Of a DNA stretch of 61,332 nt, positions 51,192 through 60,487 are shown piece after piece. Position 1 is the stretch's first letter. Each line of letters starts with the position of its first letter. A program made the translations under genes and the position numbers. Origin of the DNA: an uncultured Clostridia bacterium (GTDB lineage: Bacteria; Bacillota; Clostridia; Oscillospirales; Oscillospiraceae); assembly GCA_947173485.1 (NCBI GenBank), contig CAMWFH010000016.1:1-61332 (forward strand), in the 5' to 3' direction. Under the pieces are notes generated by a model. The model worked only from the letters and a program-made list of their open reading frames with translations, did no database searches and had not been told where the DNA came from.

Positions 51192-52475
51192 TTACCGGAT
51201 CTTCCGGGCCTCCACATAGTAGCGCTTGTCCTCCGCGTGGCCCATGGAGAAGGTCTTGCGGGGCAGCACACCGTCGGCGATGACGGTCTTGAACAGCTGG
51301 TCCTTGCCCATGGCGGGGAGCTTGAAGCCGATATTGCCGGGCTTGGCCCCCAGCTGGTCGGTGATCTCCTCCCCGTGGATGTAGTCCACCTCGCCGCCGT
51401 TCTCCTTTAGATAGGCATCCAGGAAGTTTTGCAGGGTGCCCACCGCCAGCTGGACCTTGGGGTCCGGGACGGTGATGCAGCCTGTGCCGCCGGCGTAGGT
51501 GTAGGCAACGGTGTGGCCCGCGCCCTGGCCCTCGTGGGCGTTGGGATAAAAGGCCTTGAAGGCCTCCAGCAGCCGCTCCGGGTCCACACCGAACACCACC
51601 CGGTGGATGGCCTCGAACTGGAGGGCGTCATCGTGGAGGTTCACGATCTCCACCAGGGCGTAGCGGGCGGGCAGGCTGGCCCACTCGCTCTCCGGGGTGA
51701 CCTTCTTCAGGTCCTCATAGCAGGTCTTGGCGGTGGCCAGGGAGTGGTTGCCGTCTCCCACGGCGAAGAGCAGCGGCGGCACCTGTCCCAGGCCGTACTT
51801 CTGCTCCATGGCCTCGCTGGAGCCCAGCTGGCCCAGCGCCGCCGCCAGGGCGCCGGTCTGCCCCTCGGTCAGCCGCCAGCCCTTGAGATGGCCCCCCTTC
51901 ATCATCAGGTCGAAGTCGTAGACCTGCTCCATGGTATCCACCGCGGCGGTGATCGGCTCGATGCAGAGCTTCTTGGGGTCATCGATCAGCAGCATCACAT
52001 GGGGCAGCTCGATGGGCGCGTCCTTTCGGACCCGGACCCGGGGCGGGATGCGCTCCAGGACCGTGCCCTCGGTGGCCCGGATCAGGGAGCCAGAGCCGGG
52101 GGTGTAGTCATACGCCTCCAGGTCCACCGCCGCCACCAGGCCGTGGCGGATGGTCCCGTCCGACTGGGTCCGCTCGATATAGATGACAGACTCCGGCAGC
52201 TCCCGAAAGACGCCGCGGGCCAGATAGTCGGTCATGGACGCGTTGATGGCCTCGATGTCCTGGGCCACCCCGGCATCGTTCAGCTTGCTCTCCGGCAGGA
52301 TGAGGCGCAGGGTGGAGGGCTCGCCGCCGGCGATACGGTCCACCTCCTCCCAGTACTCCGGCTGGGAGGTGAACTGATCGCAGGCCACCACCGCCCACTT
52401 CTCCATATCCGTGCCCTCACGGGGCAGCAGGATGTCTGCGGGGCGCATCCCCAGGTCCTTAAATAGCTCGTTCAT
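51192..52475 (-). CDS. DUF1015 family protein
   Basis: The protein has 427 residues. The start MNELFKDLGMRPADILLPREGTDMEKWAVVACDQFTSQ matches the family, as does FAVGDGNHSLATAKTCYE, which resembles a metal or nucleotide site. It is soluble and first in its operon, with AGGAGG before the ATG. It may have a metabolic enzyme role, but no activity is known. Confidence 0.9.
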   Translation of the reverse strand: MNELFKDLGMRPADILLPREGTDMEKWAVVACDQFTSQPEYWEEVDRIAGGEPSTLRLILPESKLNDAGVAQDIEAINASMTDYLARGVFRELPESVIYIERTQSDGTIRHGLVAAVDLEAYDYTPGSGSLIRATEGTVLERIPPRVRVRKDAPIELPHVMLLIDDPKKLCIEPITAAVDTMEQVYDFDLMMKGGHLKGWRLTEGQTGALAAALGQLGSSEAMEQKYGLGQVPPLLFAVGDGNHSLATAKTCYEDLKKVTPESEWASLPARYALVEIVNLHDDALQFEAIHRVVFGVDPERLLEAFKAFYPNAHEGQGAGHTVAYTYAGGTGCITVPDPKVQLAVGTLQNFLDAYLKENGGEVDYIHGEEITDQLGAKPGNIGFKLPAMGKDQLFKTVIADGVLPRKTFSMGHAEDKRYYVEARKIR

Positions 52476-52503
52476 TCGTTTTTCCTCCTGATCTCATCTA
52501 TTG

Positions 52504-52525
52504 AAAAGCCCCAGAGGGGCATTTT
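52504..52525 (-). terminator. Terminator of the apgM-traX operon
   Basis: On the minus strand, GCCCC-TCT-GGGGC (52508-52520) with flanking A/T pairs is followed by TTTTC, 10 bases after the TraX stop. Confidence 0.7.
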
Positions 52526-52529
52526 CTCC

Positions 52530-53273
52530 TCATATATATAGTCCCGCCAATAGATAGAGCAACAGCATATGGGCGGGATAGAACATATAGGAGCCGTATT
52601 GCAGCGCCCGCCCGCCGCCGCCCTTTTGGCCATTATAGAGCCAGATGGGTACCAGGGCCAGCAGGGCGAAGCCCTGGGTCTGGAAGTCGATGGTCTGCCC
52701 CAGCAGGGTGAGCGTCACATACTCCCCCTGGAAAAAGACCTCGTGGAGCAGCAGCAGGGAGACGAGCTGCCCCGCCCAGGCAAAGGGGACCTCCCGAAAG
52801 ACATAGAAGGCCAGCACGGTCAAAACGCCGGTGACACCGTAGTCCGTAAAGCCCACCAGCGCCGCCAGGCAGCAGAGGCACACCTGGCCCCCCGCCAGCA
52901 GCCACGCCCGAACACCGCCGGTCCTCTTGGCCCGGTCCAGCGCCCAGACCGCCAGCAGCCCCAGCAGCAGGGTGAACAGTACGTTCTGATGGAAGGGGTA
53001 GATGGCGGAGCTGGCGTACATCAAGTTGAAGGGGACCTCCGAGACCAGTCCGAAGAGGAGCAGCCGGATGGCGTAGCGTTTGCAGTCGGAGGTATGGACA
53101 TACCCCTCCACGATCTGAAAGGCGAAGATGGGAAAGGCCGCTCGCCCCAGGTAGGTCATCCACGCGTATCCGCCGGGCATGAAGAGGGCCCAGACGTGAT
53201 CTAAGAGCATCAGCCCCAGGGCGATGAGCCGCAGCTGGGCGGCGCTGAGGCCGAAACGGCGGCGGCCGGTCAT
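52530..53273 (-). CDS. TraX family membrane protein
   Basis: The protein has 247 residues and about seven to eight membrane segments. The N-terminus LSAAQLRLIALGLMLLDHVWALF and ...YLGRAAFPIFAFQIVEGY are characteristic. TraX proteins resemble acyltransferase-3 membrane proteins; the F-plasmid member acetylates pilin, but Firmicute chromosomal members have no proven substrate. It overlaps the phosphoglycerate mutase gene by 4 bases. Confidence 0.88.
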   Translation of the reverse strand: MTGRRRFGLSAAQLRLIALGLMLLDHVWALFMPGGYAWMTYLGRAAFPIFAFQIVEGYVHTSDCKRYAIRLLLFGLVSEVPFNLMYASSAIYPFHQNVLFTLLLGLLAVWALDRAKRTGGVRAWLLAGGQVCLCCLAALVGFTDYGVTGVLTVLAFYVFREVPFAWAGQLVSLLLLHEVFFQGEYVTLTLLGQTIDFQTQGFALLALVPIWLYNGQKGGGGRALQYGSYMFYPAHMLLLYLLAGLYI

Positions 53274-54511
53274 GACAGGACCGCCTGCTCGAAGAGCAGC
53301 CCCAACAGCTGGTCCCCGTTCTCCACGAAGGGCCCTGCCTCCCCGGCCTTCTCATCATAGACGCCGCCATGGCCCGTATCCCGCCGGCTGTCGTAGAGCA
53401 GGAAGGGCACCGGGCCGCCGAAGTGGCCCCGGGTGGCGGTAAGGGTCTTGTGATCGCTGAGGAGGAGGACCCGGTGGTCCAGACCGGCCCCCTCCAGCCG
53501 CTCCACCAGCGGAGCCACCAGCCGGCTGTCCAGCCACTCGATGGCCTGGATCTTCCCGGTCAGGTCCCCGTTGTGGGTACACTCGTCCGGGGCCTCCAGG
53601 TGGAGGCAGACGAAGTCATACTGCTGCAATTTCTCCCAGGTGGCCTCCAGCTTGCCGGGGAAATTGGTGTCCAGCTCCCCGGTGGCCCCCTCCACCTCCA
53701 CCATCTCCAATCCACGAAGGACCCCAATGCCGTGGCACAGGGGCACAGCGCTGACCACCGCGCCGGTGAGGCCATACTGCTCCCGGAAGCTGGGCAGGGA
53801 GGCGGCAGTGCCCTCCGCCCAGAACCAGATACCGTTGGCGGGCAGCTTGCCCGCGGCCCGGCGGCGCTCCGTGACCGGGTGGTGGTCCAAGATCGTATGG
53901 GCCAGGGCCATCAGACGGCTGAACACCTCCGCCCGGCTGTTCCCGGAGGGGAACAGGGGGCCGCAGGGCTCGCCCAGATGGTCGTGGGGCGGGATGAAGG
54001 TGATGCCGGAGATGTCGGCATCGTGCTGGACGGCGGTCTGGCGGAACACTGGGAAGGTGTGGATCTCCATCCGGGCCTCCTGCAGGGCGGCGGCAAAGCG
54101 CTCATCCGCCAGCAGCGCCCCGATGGCGTCCAGGGCGTCCCGGCCCTCGATGGAACCGGCGCTGTGGGAGAGGATGCGCTTCTCTTCCAGGGGCATATCC
54201 CCTTCCTCCAGAGCCACCAGATTGCACCGGAAGGCGGCATCGCCGGGCCGCAGGGAGATACCGGCGGCAGCGGCCTCCATGGGAGAACGGCCCGTGAAGT
54301 ACCGCCGGGGGTCGCAGCCAAAGATGGACAAGATCGCCGTCTCGCTGCCGGCAGGCAGGGGCGGCGGGCAGTTGATCGTGCTGCCCACGGTCCCCTGGGC
54401 GGCCAGGCGGTCGATGGCGGGGATATGGGCGGCCTCCAGGGGCGTCCGCCCCCCTAGGGCCTCTACGGGGTCGTCGGCCATGCCGTCCCCGATCACCAGC
54501 AGATATTTCAT
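53270..54511 (-). CDS. Cofactor-independent phosphoglycerate mutase family protein (ApgM type)
   Basis: The protein has 413 residues from ATG 54511, with GGAGG 9 bases upstream. It starts LLVIGDGMADDPVEALGGRTPL, with the alkaline-phosphatase-fold metal residues DHKTLTATRGH and APDECTHNGD near the C-terminus. Members are annotated 2,3-bisphosphoglycerate-independent mutase or proposed homoserine kinase; which reaction applies cannot be told from sequence. It is followed by traX. Confidence 0.85.
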   Translation of the reverse strand: MKYLLVIGDGMADDPVEALGGRTPLEAAHIPAIDRLAAQGTVGSTINCPPPLPAGSETAILSIFGCDPRRYFTGRSPMEAAAAGISLRPGDAAFRCNLVALEEGDMPLEEKRILSHSAGSIEGRDALDAIGALLADERFAAALQEARMEIHTFPVFRQTAVQHDADISGITFIPPHDHLGEPCGPLFPSGNSRAEVFSRLMALAHTILDHHPVTERRRAAGKLPANGIWFWAEGTAASLPSFREQYGLTGAVVSAVPLCHGIGVLRGLEMVEVEGATGELDTNFPGKLEATWEKLQQYDFVCLHLEAPDECTHNGDLTGKIQAIEWLDSRLVAPLVERLEGAGLDHRVLLLSDHKTLTATRGHFGGPVPFLLYDSRRDTGHGGVYDEKAGEAGPFVENGDQLLGLLFEQAVLS

Positions 54512-54577
54512 GGCAGTCTGCCTCCTCATACATACTCTATATATAAACGAGCCCTACAGGCCGTTTTCTAAATAGCC

Positions 54578-54606
54578 AATATACCATACCTCCAGCCAAT
54601 AGTCAA
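54578..54606 (-). promoter_or_regulatory. Promoter of the apgM-traX operon
   Basis: On the minus strand, TTGACT (54601-54606), a 17-base spacer and TATATT (54578-54583) lie about 67 bases before the start. Confidence 0.8.
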
Positions 54607-54754
54607 CAAACCCGCTGGACCATCGATGGTATTCGATACACAGCGTATAATAGTTGTAGGGAAAGGGGTGAAATAAAGGAGGGCCATCTCAAAAGTGGTA
54701 AGATGTAGGTATTGACCCAAATACATCACCAAAAGAGAGATGGACCCTGCGGCA

Positions 54755-54783
54755 TTGCCATCTCTGCGGGCATGGTGTATAAT
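54755..54783 (+). promoter_or_regulatory. Promoter of the stand-alone SWIM gene
   Basis: TTGCCA (54755-54760), a 17-base spacer and TATAAT (54778-54783) lie about 50 bases before the ATG at 54833. Confidence 0.85.
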
Positions 54784-54832
54784 ACGGCCAAGAGGGCAGA
54801 CACAGAAGAACTGTAGATGAAGGAGGCGGACC

Positions 54833-56581
54833 ATGTCTTTATACGAGGGCATCCAGCGGTTTTTGGCGGGGGTCGATCCTGTCATCTTATCCCGCGGACA
54901 GGGGTACTTCCGCGGAGGGAACGTAGAGAACATCGAACGTGAGGGCGATCATATAACAGCCGAGGTGTGCGGCAGTGAGGCCGACCCCTACCTGGTGGAT
55001 ATCGGTTTTGATGAAGACGGCGAGATAGAGGTCTGGGACTGCGACTGCCCCTACGACTGGGGGCCGGTGTGCAAGCATACCGTAGCGGCGCTGCTGGCTA
55101 TCCAGGCGGAGCAGCCGGAGGAACAAAGGGAAAACACAGGGAACGCCGCGATCCAAGCGCTCGTAGAGCAGGCAGAAAAAAGCCAGCTCATCGCGTTGAT
55201 CCTGGCGCACTGCCGGGAGGACCAGCGGTTCCAAAACCAGGTACTGTCCGTCTTAGAGGACAGCGGAGAGCTGGAGCTGGCTTCCATCAAGGAACTGGTG
55301 AGGACATCCCTCAGCACCCACAAAGGCTATGGCGATATCGATGCTAGAGACTGCGATGCGATCTGCAAGGACCTGGATGACGCTTTGGACAAGGCCCGCC
55401 ATCGAATCGAGCGGGGACAGCATGACCAGGCTTTTGAGATCGCGCAGTTCATCCTGCTCACAGGATTGCGGCTGCTCGAAGAGGTGGACTGTAGCTTCGA
55501 TCCCTTGTGGCGGACGATATATAACGCGATCGAGCTGATAGAACTCGGCGCCAAACATCTCGCCGAAAGCGGCAAGGAGCGCGGAGAGTGGGTGCGGAAG
55601 CTCCTCAGCATCGCGCAGGACCTGGCATTTGACGGCTGGGAGGACCAGCGCTTCGATTTTCTGGAGCGAATCACAGTCCTGGCTGACGCGCAGAACGAGA
55701 GCGAGTTCTACTGTGCGCTGGACCACTTGAGTGACCGGCGGTGGGAGAGATTTGCAGACAGCCGCCAACGTACGGAGCAGGAGGAACTCGTCCGGTACCA
55801 CATCGTACAGACTGTTCACGGCCAGGCGGCGGCCCAGGCTTACTTAGAGGACCATGTGGGCGTGGACCGCTTCCGCCTGATGCTGATACAGGAACACATG
55901 GAGGCGGGACGCTACGCCGATGCAGAGTGTCTGTGCCGGGAGCGCATAGCAAAAGAGTCACCGGAACGGCCGTCTCGCATCAGCCAGTGGCAGTATCTCC
56001 TCTATGAGATCTACCAGGGCCAAGGACAGCGGGAGCGGCAGATCGAGCAGGCCCGCAAGCTGGCACTGTGGGGCGACATGGAGTTTTATAAGACCACAAA
56101 AACGCTGTTGACCGAAGCCGGCCAGTGGCAGGATGCGTATCCCCACTTTCTCGAAGAGTTAAAGGCCGCACTGCCCGCCCGCCGGTATATGGAGATCCTG
56201 GCGCAGGAGAAGGAGACAGTTCTGCTGATGGAGCATGTGCGCGTCTATAGGGACACGGTGTTCCAGTATGGCGGTATATTGGTCTCCCGGTACAGCAAGG
56301 AGATCTACGGGATGTATTCCGCCGTGATCCGCCAAGCCACCAAAAGGATCAATGGCCGTAACGACTATCACGGCCTCTCCGAACTGCTCTGTTCACTGGT
56401 CGATCTTGGAGGGATCACGGAGGCGCAGGCACTGCTCAATGAGATCTATCAGACGTATCCCCGCCGTCCGGCACTGCGGGACGAGCTGGACCGGGTGGAG
56501 CGCAGAATCAGGGAAAAAGCCATGGTAGGAGGGGCAGCCTCTGGATGCAAGGCGAAGGCATGGAGATACGATCAAAAGTAA
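54833..56581 (+). CDS. Stand-alone SWIM zinc-finger protein with helical repeat body
   Basis: The protein has 582 residues; AAGGAGG precedes ATG 54833. The SWIM motif is C70, C72, C80, H82 (DCDCPYDWGPVCKH), following a beta-rich start that fits the family. The remaining 490 residues are helical, with TPR-like features (EAGRYADAECLCRERI, GQGQRERQIEQARKLAL). It is monocistronic, with its own promoter and terminator, and unlinked to MoxR/vWA genes. It is less GC-rich than its neighbours. A DNA-associated role is possible. Confidence 0.85.
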   Translation: MSLYEGIQRFLAGVDPVILSRGQGYFRGGNVENIEREGDHITAEVCGSEADPYLVDIGFDEDGEIEVWDCDCPYDWGPVCKHTVAALLAIQAEQPEEQRENTGNAAIQALVEQAEKSQLIALILAHCREDQRFQNQVLSVLEDSGELELASIKELVRTSLSTHKGYGDIDARDCDAICKDLDDALDKARHRIERGQHDQAFEIAQFILLTGLRLLEEVDCSFDPLWRTIYNAIELIELGAKHLAESGKERGEWVRKLLSIAQDLAFDGWEDQRFDFLERITVLADAQNESEFYCALDHLSDRRWERFADSRQRTEQEELVRYHIVQTVHGQAAAQAYLEDHVGVDRFRLMLIQEHMEAGRYADAECLCRERIAKESPERPSRISQWQYLLYEIYQGQGQRERQIEQARKLALWGDMEFYKTTKTLLTEAGQWQDAYPHFLEELKAALPARRYMEILAQEKETVLLMEHVRVYRDTVFQYGGILVSRYSKEIYGMYSAVIRQATKRINGRNDYHGLSELLCSLVDLGGITEAQALLNEIYQTYPRRPALRDELDRVERRIREKAMVGGAASGCKAKAWRYDQK

Positions 56582-56667
56582 AGTATATCGGTAAAACAAC
56601 TCCTAAAGAACTCGAAAAGGAGGGACCAGCAGAAAAATGGCCATCGTCAAGCTTGGATAAAAGATAG

Positions 56668-56711
56668 GAGCCAACTACCGGGCTATCCCGGCAGTTGGCT
56701 CTTTTGTTTTG
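56668..56711 (+). terminator. Terminator of the stand-alone SWIM gene
   Basis: A 15-bp stem with one mismatch (56668-56682 with 56687-56701) and a 4-base loop are followed by TTTTGTTTT. Confidence 0.88.
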
Positions 56712-56811
56712 GGGAAACGGTGCAGCATCCATCCTTGTGACAGCGGGCACGCTGCTGGCCGCCGTGGACCTGGCCTTCGAGCATGACTTTACGAAGCGGC
56801 CAACGGAGCGC

Positions 56812-57768
56812 TCACAGGAGCGCGTCTATCTCCCCCCGCTCCGGCATAGAGCAGAGCGCGCCCTGTCTGGTCGTCACCAGATAGGCGGCGGCGTTGGCGA
56901 AGGTGAGCATATCACCCAGAGCTTCCTCCGTCAGGCCCTCCAGTCCCCGCTCCAGCACGAAATGCAGCACGCAGGCGCAGAAGGTATCCCCCGCGCCGGT
57001 GGTCTCGATGGTGCCGCCCAGCTTCAACGCGGGACGGAACACCCGGAGCCCGTTACAATAGGAATAGCTCCCCTCCGGTCCGGCGGTCACGTTCAGCAGG
57101 CGGATGTTGGGATACTGCTCCCGGAGGATGGCCGCCCCCTTGTCAAAGTCCGTCTCGCCGGTCATGAACTCCAGCTCATTGTCGGCGATCTTGAGGATGT
57201 CACAGTGGGCGAGTCCATAGCCGCTCTGGACCCGGGCCTCCTCCAGGTCCTCCCACAGGGGCGGGCGCAGGTTGGGGTCGAAGGACACCAGGGCCCCGCC
57301 GGCCTTGGCGCAGTCGATGGCCTTGCAGGTGGCCCGCCGGACGCCCTCATGGGTCATGGAGAGAGTGCCGAAGTGGAAGACCCGGCAGTTGGCCAGGACC
57401 TCCAGGGGCAGGTCCTCCTCCGTAAGCATCATATCCGCCCCCGGATCCCGGTAAAAGGAGAAATCCCGGTCCCCATTGGCCAGCTTCTGGACGAAGGCCA
57501 GCGTAGTATGGACCTTCCGGTCCACCGCCAGATAGGACATATCGATCCCCGCCGCCTCCGTCACGGCCTGGAGCTGCCGGCCAAAGAAGTCGTCCCCCAC
57601 CTTGCCCACAAAGGCGCAGGAGCGGCCCAGCTTTTTCAGCATCGCCAACACGTTGCAGGGCGCGCCGCCAGGGTCAGCCTCAAAGAGGGGGTTCCCCTGG
57701 GCGCCGGACCCGCTGCCGGTGAAGTCCACCAGCAGCTCCCCCAGGGCCACTACATCAAATCGTTCCAT
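56812..57768 (-). CDS. PfkB-family fructokinase
   Basis: The protein has 318 residues from ATG 57768, with GGGAGG 6 bases upstream; a TTG at 57786 is rejected. The N-terminal ALGELLVDF, GGAPCNVLAML and the C-terminal anion hole GAGDTFCACVL are the ribokinase/fructokinase signatures. It should phosphorylate the fructose released by the GH32 enzyme encoded 14 bases upstream. Confidence 0.92.
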   Translation of the reverse strand: MERFDVVALGELLVDFTGSGSGAQGNPLFEADPGGAPCNVLAMLKKLGRSCAFVGKVGDDFFGRQLQAVTEAAGIDMSYLAVDRKVHTTLAFVQKLANGDRDFSFYRDPGADMMLTEEDLPLEVLANCRVFHFGTLSMTHEGVRRATCKAIDCAKAGGALVSFDPNLRPPLWEDLEEARVQSGYGLAHCDILKIADNELEFMTGETDFDKGAAILREQYPNIRLLNVTAGPEGSYSYCNGLRVFRPALKLGGTIETTGAGDTFCACVLHFVLERGLEGLTEEALGDMLTFANAAAYLVTTRQGALCSMPERGEIDALL

Positions 57769-57782
57769 ATCCCGCCTCCCTT

Positions 57783-59264
57783 TCAAAATATCAGCTCATA
57801 CTTGTCCACATCCATCAGCGCGGAGCCGCCGGCCTCGAAGGTGATGGCGCTGGCGCTCTGATCGGTGTAGATCGCCGCGCTGGCGGCCTGTTCTCCACCG
57901 TTGACGAACACCTCTACGCTGAACCGGTCCATCACGATCCGCAGCTCGATCTCCCCGTCTCTGGGGCGGACGAAGAAGCTGCGGGTGTGGACGATGTCGT
58001 GGTGGAGGCCGCTACGGGTCCGGTCGATCTTCAGGGTGCTCTCATCGGGCTTATAGCGGATGATGGTATCATGCTCCCCGTCCTTGGCCACGCGGATGCG
58101 GAACCAGCGGTAGGAATTCTGCCCGATGGGCCGGACGGTGACGGTCATATCCACCAGCCGCCCCCGGACGCCGGGCAGGTCCACCTCCCCGCAGACGGGG
58201 ATGTTCCGGTGGCTGACCCGTTCTCCCCGGTAGCGCTCCAGCTCCCGTACCGGCGTCTGGCACAGCCGCCCGTCCCGCACCGACAGCTCCCGTGGCAGGC
58301 TCATCTGTCCGAACCAGCGGCAGTGGAAGGGCTTGGCGTTCACGGTGCTCCAGTTCTGCATCCAGCCGATCATGATCCGCCGCCCGTCCGGGGCTAAGAG
58401 GGTCTGGGGGGCGTAGAAGTCCAGGCCGTAGTCGATGGCCTGGGCCCGCTCCCGGGTGAAGCCCGTGTCCGGGTCATAGCTGCCCAGGAGGCAGACCGTG
58501 CCGTTGCCGGCGTGGAACTCCAGGCCGATCGGGGTCATATCCTGGGGGCTGGCCAGCAGCACCTGCTTGCCGTCCAGCCGGAAGAAATCCGGGCACTCCC
58601 ACATCCTGCCATACTGGTTGTGGCTGCGGTCCAGGGTGCGGACCAGCTCCCACTCCAGGCCATCAGCGCTCCGGTAGAGCAGCACCGCGCCGCTGCCGTC
58701 CTCGGTCCGGTTGCCGATGACGGCGTAGTAGCGCCCGTCCTCGCCCCGCCAGACCTTGGGGTCCCGGAAGTCGATGGCGCTGCCCCCCTCGGGCAGGCTG
58801 GCGGCGTCTAAGACCGGGTTCCCCGCCTGCTTCACATAGTCCACCCCGTCCCCGATGGCCACGCACTGGGTCTGGATGTCCTGGATGAATCCCTCCGCGT
58901 TGTGCCCCCGCTGGACGCCGGTGTACAGCAGCATCTGCCGCCCGTCCTCCAGCTCCACTGCGCCGCCAGAGAAGCAGCCGGCGGCATCGTAGCGCTCGTC
59001 CGGCGCCAGGGCGGCGGGCAGCCGCTCCCAGCGGATGAAGTCGCGGGTCTTGAGGTGGCCCCAGTGCATGGGGCCCCACTCCACGGAATAGGGGTGGTAC
59101 TGGTAGAACAGGTGGCACTCCCCCTTGTAGAAGGAGAACCCGTTGGGGTCGTTCATCCAGCCGATGGTGGGCGTGGCGTGGAAGGCGGGACGCTCGCTGT
59201 CGGGGATGTGGGGGCCATACTGGGCCTCAAAGTCCCTGGCTTTTTGCAGAATATCGCTGGTCAT
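57783..59264 (-). CDS. GH32 sucrose-6-phosphate hydrolase / beta-fructofuranosidase
   Basis: The protein has 493 residues, with no signal peptide. The nucleophile is in GWMNDPNG, the transition-state Asp in DFRDPKVW and the acid/base Glu in MWECPDFF. A C-terminal beta-sandwich follows. It is cytoplasmic, so sucrose, its phosphate, or short fructosides are cut inside the cell. It lies between a sugar ABC ATPase and a fructokinase, which favours non-phosphorylated sugar imported by the ABC transporter. Confidence 0.93.
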   Translation of the reverse strand: MTSDILQKARDFEAQYGPHIPDSERPAFHATPTIGWMNDPNGFSFYKGECHLFYQYHPYSVEWGPMHWGHLKTRDFIRWERLPAALAPDERYDAAGCFSGGAVELEDGRQMLLYTGVQRGHNAEGFIQDIQTQCVAIGDGVDYVKQAGNPVLDAASLPEGGSAIDFRDPKVWRGEDGRYYAVIGNRTEDGSGAVLLYRSADGLEWELVRTLDRSHNQYGRMWECPDFFRLDGKQVLLASPQDMTPIGLEFHAGNGTVCLLGSYDPDTGFTRERAQAIDYGLDFYAPQTLLAPDGRRIMIGWMQNWSTVNAKPFHCRWFGQMSLPRELSVRDGRLCQTPVRELERYRGERVSHRNIPVCGEVDLPGVRGRLVDMTVTVRPIGQNSYRWFRIRVAKDGEHDTIIRYKPDESTLKIDRTRSGLHHDIVHTRSFFVRPRDGEIELRIVMDRFSVEVFVNGGEQAASAAIYTDQSASAITFEAGGSALMDVDKYELIF

Positions 59265-59288
59265 ATGGATCGGCCTCCTATGATATGG

Positions 59289-60467
59289 TCAGAACTCCAG
59301 GTTGCGCCCCGCCTGGTCAAAGACGTGGCAGACGTTGCCGTTGAAGGTCAGGTGGAGCTGGTCGCCGGTGCGGAAGGACGCGACATGGGTGCCGTTGAGG
59401 TCGATGGTGGGGACGATGACCACCACGTCCTTCCCACCGGCGTTGGCGTGGAAGTGGACCTCGCTGCCCATCATCTCGCTCACCTCCACGGTGGCGGAGA
59501 GGGTGTTGGCCTCGGTCTTGGCCAGAATCATATGGCTGGGACGGACGCCCAGGGTGATCTTCTGGGCTGGGACCTTCTTCCGGGCCAGGTTCTGCTGCTT
59601 CTCCTCCGAGAGGGCCACGGTGCAGCCGCCGGTGGAGACGGCATATTTACCGCCCTCCAGGAGCAGGTCGGCATCGAAGAGGTTCATCTGGGGCATCCCG
59701 ATAAATCCAGCCACGAAGAGGTTGGCGGGGTGGTCAAAGACCTCCTGGGGCGTGCCGATCTGCTGGATGAATCCGTCCTTCATGATCACGATCCGGTCCC
59801 CTAAGGTCATGGCCTCGGTCTGGTCATGGGTGACGTAGATAAAGGTGGTGTCGATCTTCTGCCGCAGCTTGATGATCTCCGCCCGCATCTGGTTGCGCAG
59901 CTTGGCGTCCAGGTTCGAGAGAGGCTCATCCATCAGGAGGACTTTCGGCTCCCGGACGATGGCCCGGCCGATGGCCACACGCTGGCGCTGGCCGCCGGAG
60001 AGGGCCTTGGGCTTCCGGTCCAGATAGTGGGTGATGTCCAGGGTCTCGGCGGCGCCCTTCACCCGGCGGTCGATCTCCGCCTTGTCCATCTTCCGCAGCT
60101 TCAGGGGGAAGGCCATGTTCTCATAGACGGTCATGTGGGGATAGAGGGCGTAGGACTGGAACACCATCGCGATATCCCGGTCCTTGGGCTCCACATCGTT
60201 GACCAGCTTGCCGTCGATGTACAGCTCGCCGCCGGAGATCTCCTCCAGGCCGGCCACCATGCGGAGCGTGGTAGACTTGCCGCAGCCGGAGGGGCCCACC
60301 AGCACGATGAACTCCTTATCGGCGATATCCAGGTCGAACTTCTGCACGGCGACGACGCCCTGGTCCGTCACCTGGAGGCTGGTCTTTTTCTCCCCCTTTT
60401 TCGGCTTCTGCTGCCTGCCGCTGTGGGGATAGATCTTGGTAATGCCCTTTAATTGTAAGGTCGCCAT
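59289..60467 (-). CDS. Sugar ABC transporter ATP-binding protein (MsmK/UgpC type)
   Basis: The protein has 392 residues. Walker A is GPSGCGKST, signature LSGGQRQRVAIGRA, Walker B VLLMDEPLSNLDA, with a C-terminal TOBE/OB region. An extra Lys-rich stretch of about 25 residues (around 13-38) is inserted between the first strand and the usual VAVQKFDLDI segment. It powers uptake with the solute-binding protein encoded next. Permease genes are not visible and probably lie beyond the window. Confidence 0.92.
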   Translation of the reverse strand: MATLQLKGITKIYPHSGRQQKPKKGEKKTSLQVTDQGVVAVQKFDLDIADKEFIVLVGPSGCGKSTTLRMVAGLEEISGGELYIDGKLVNDVEPKDRDIAMVFQSYALYPHMTVYENMAFPLKLRKMDKAEIDRRVKGAAETLDITHYLDRKPKALSGGQRQRVAIGRAIVREPKVLLMDEPLSNLDAKLRNQMRAEIIKLRQKIDTTFIYVTHDQTEAMTLGDRIVIMKDGFIQQIGTPQEVFDHPANLFVAGFIGMPQMNLFDADLLLEGGKYAVSTGGCTVALSEEKQQNLARKKVPAQKITLGVRPSHMILAKTEANTLSATVEVSEMMGSEVHFHANAGGKDVVVIVPTIDLNGTHVASFRTGDQLHLTFNGNVCHVFDQAGRNLEF

Positions 60468-60487
60468 ACGGTTCTCCTCCTACATTC

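Larger units (their letters stand above)
54512..54832. other. Divergent intergenic region
   Basis: This 321-base gap holds the promoters of the two flanking genes. I see no convincing ORF, RNA gene or repeat. A possible extra -10 (TATAAT near 54645, with poor -35) and an unused AAAGGAGG near 54676 have no gene attached. Confidence 0.6.

Noticed and set aside
54568..54933. A 121-codon minus-strand frame across the intergenic region
   Set aside because: It overlaps the SWIM gene start and the promoters of both flanking genes, and shows no RBS or family pattern.
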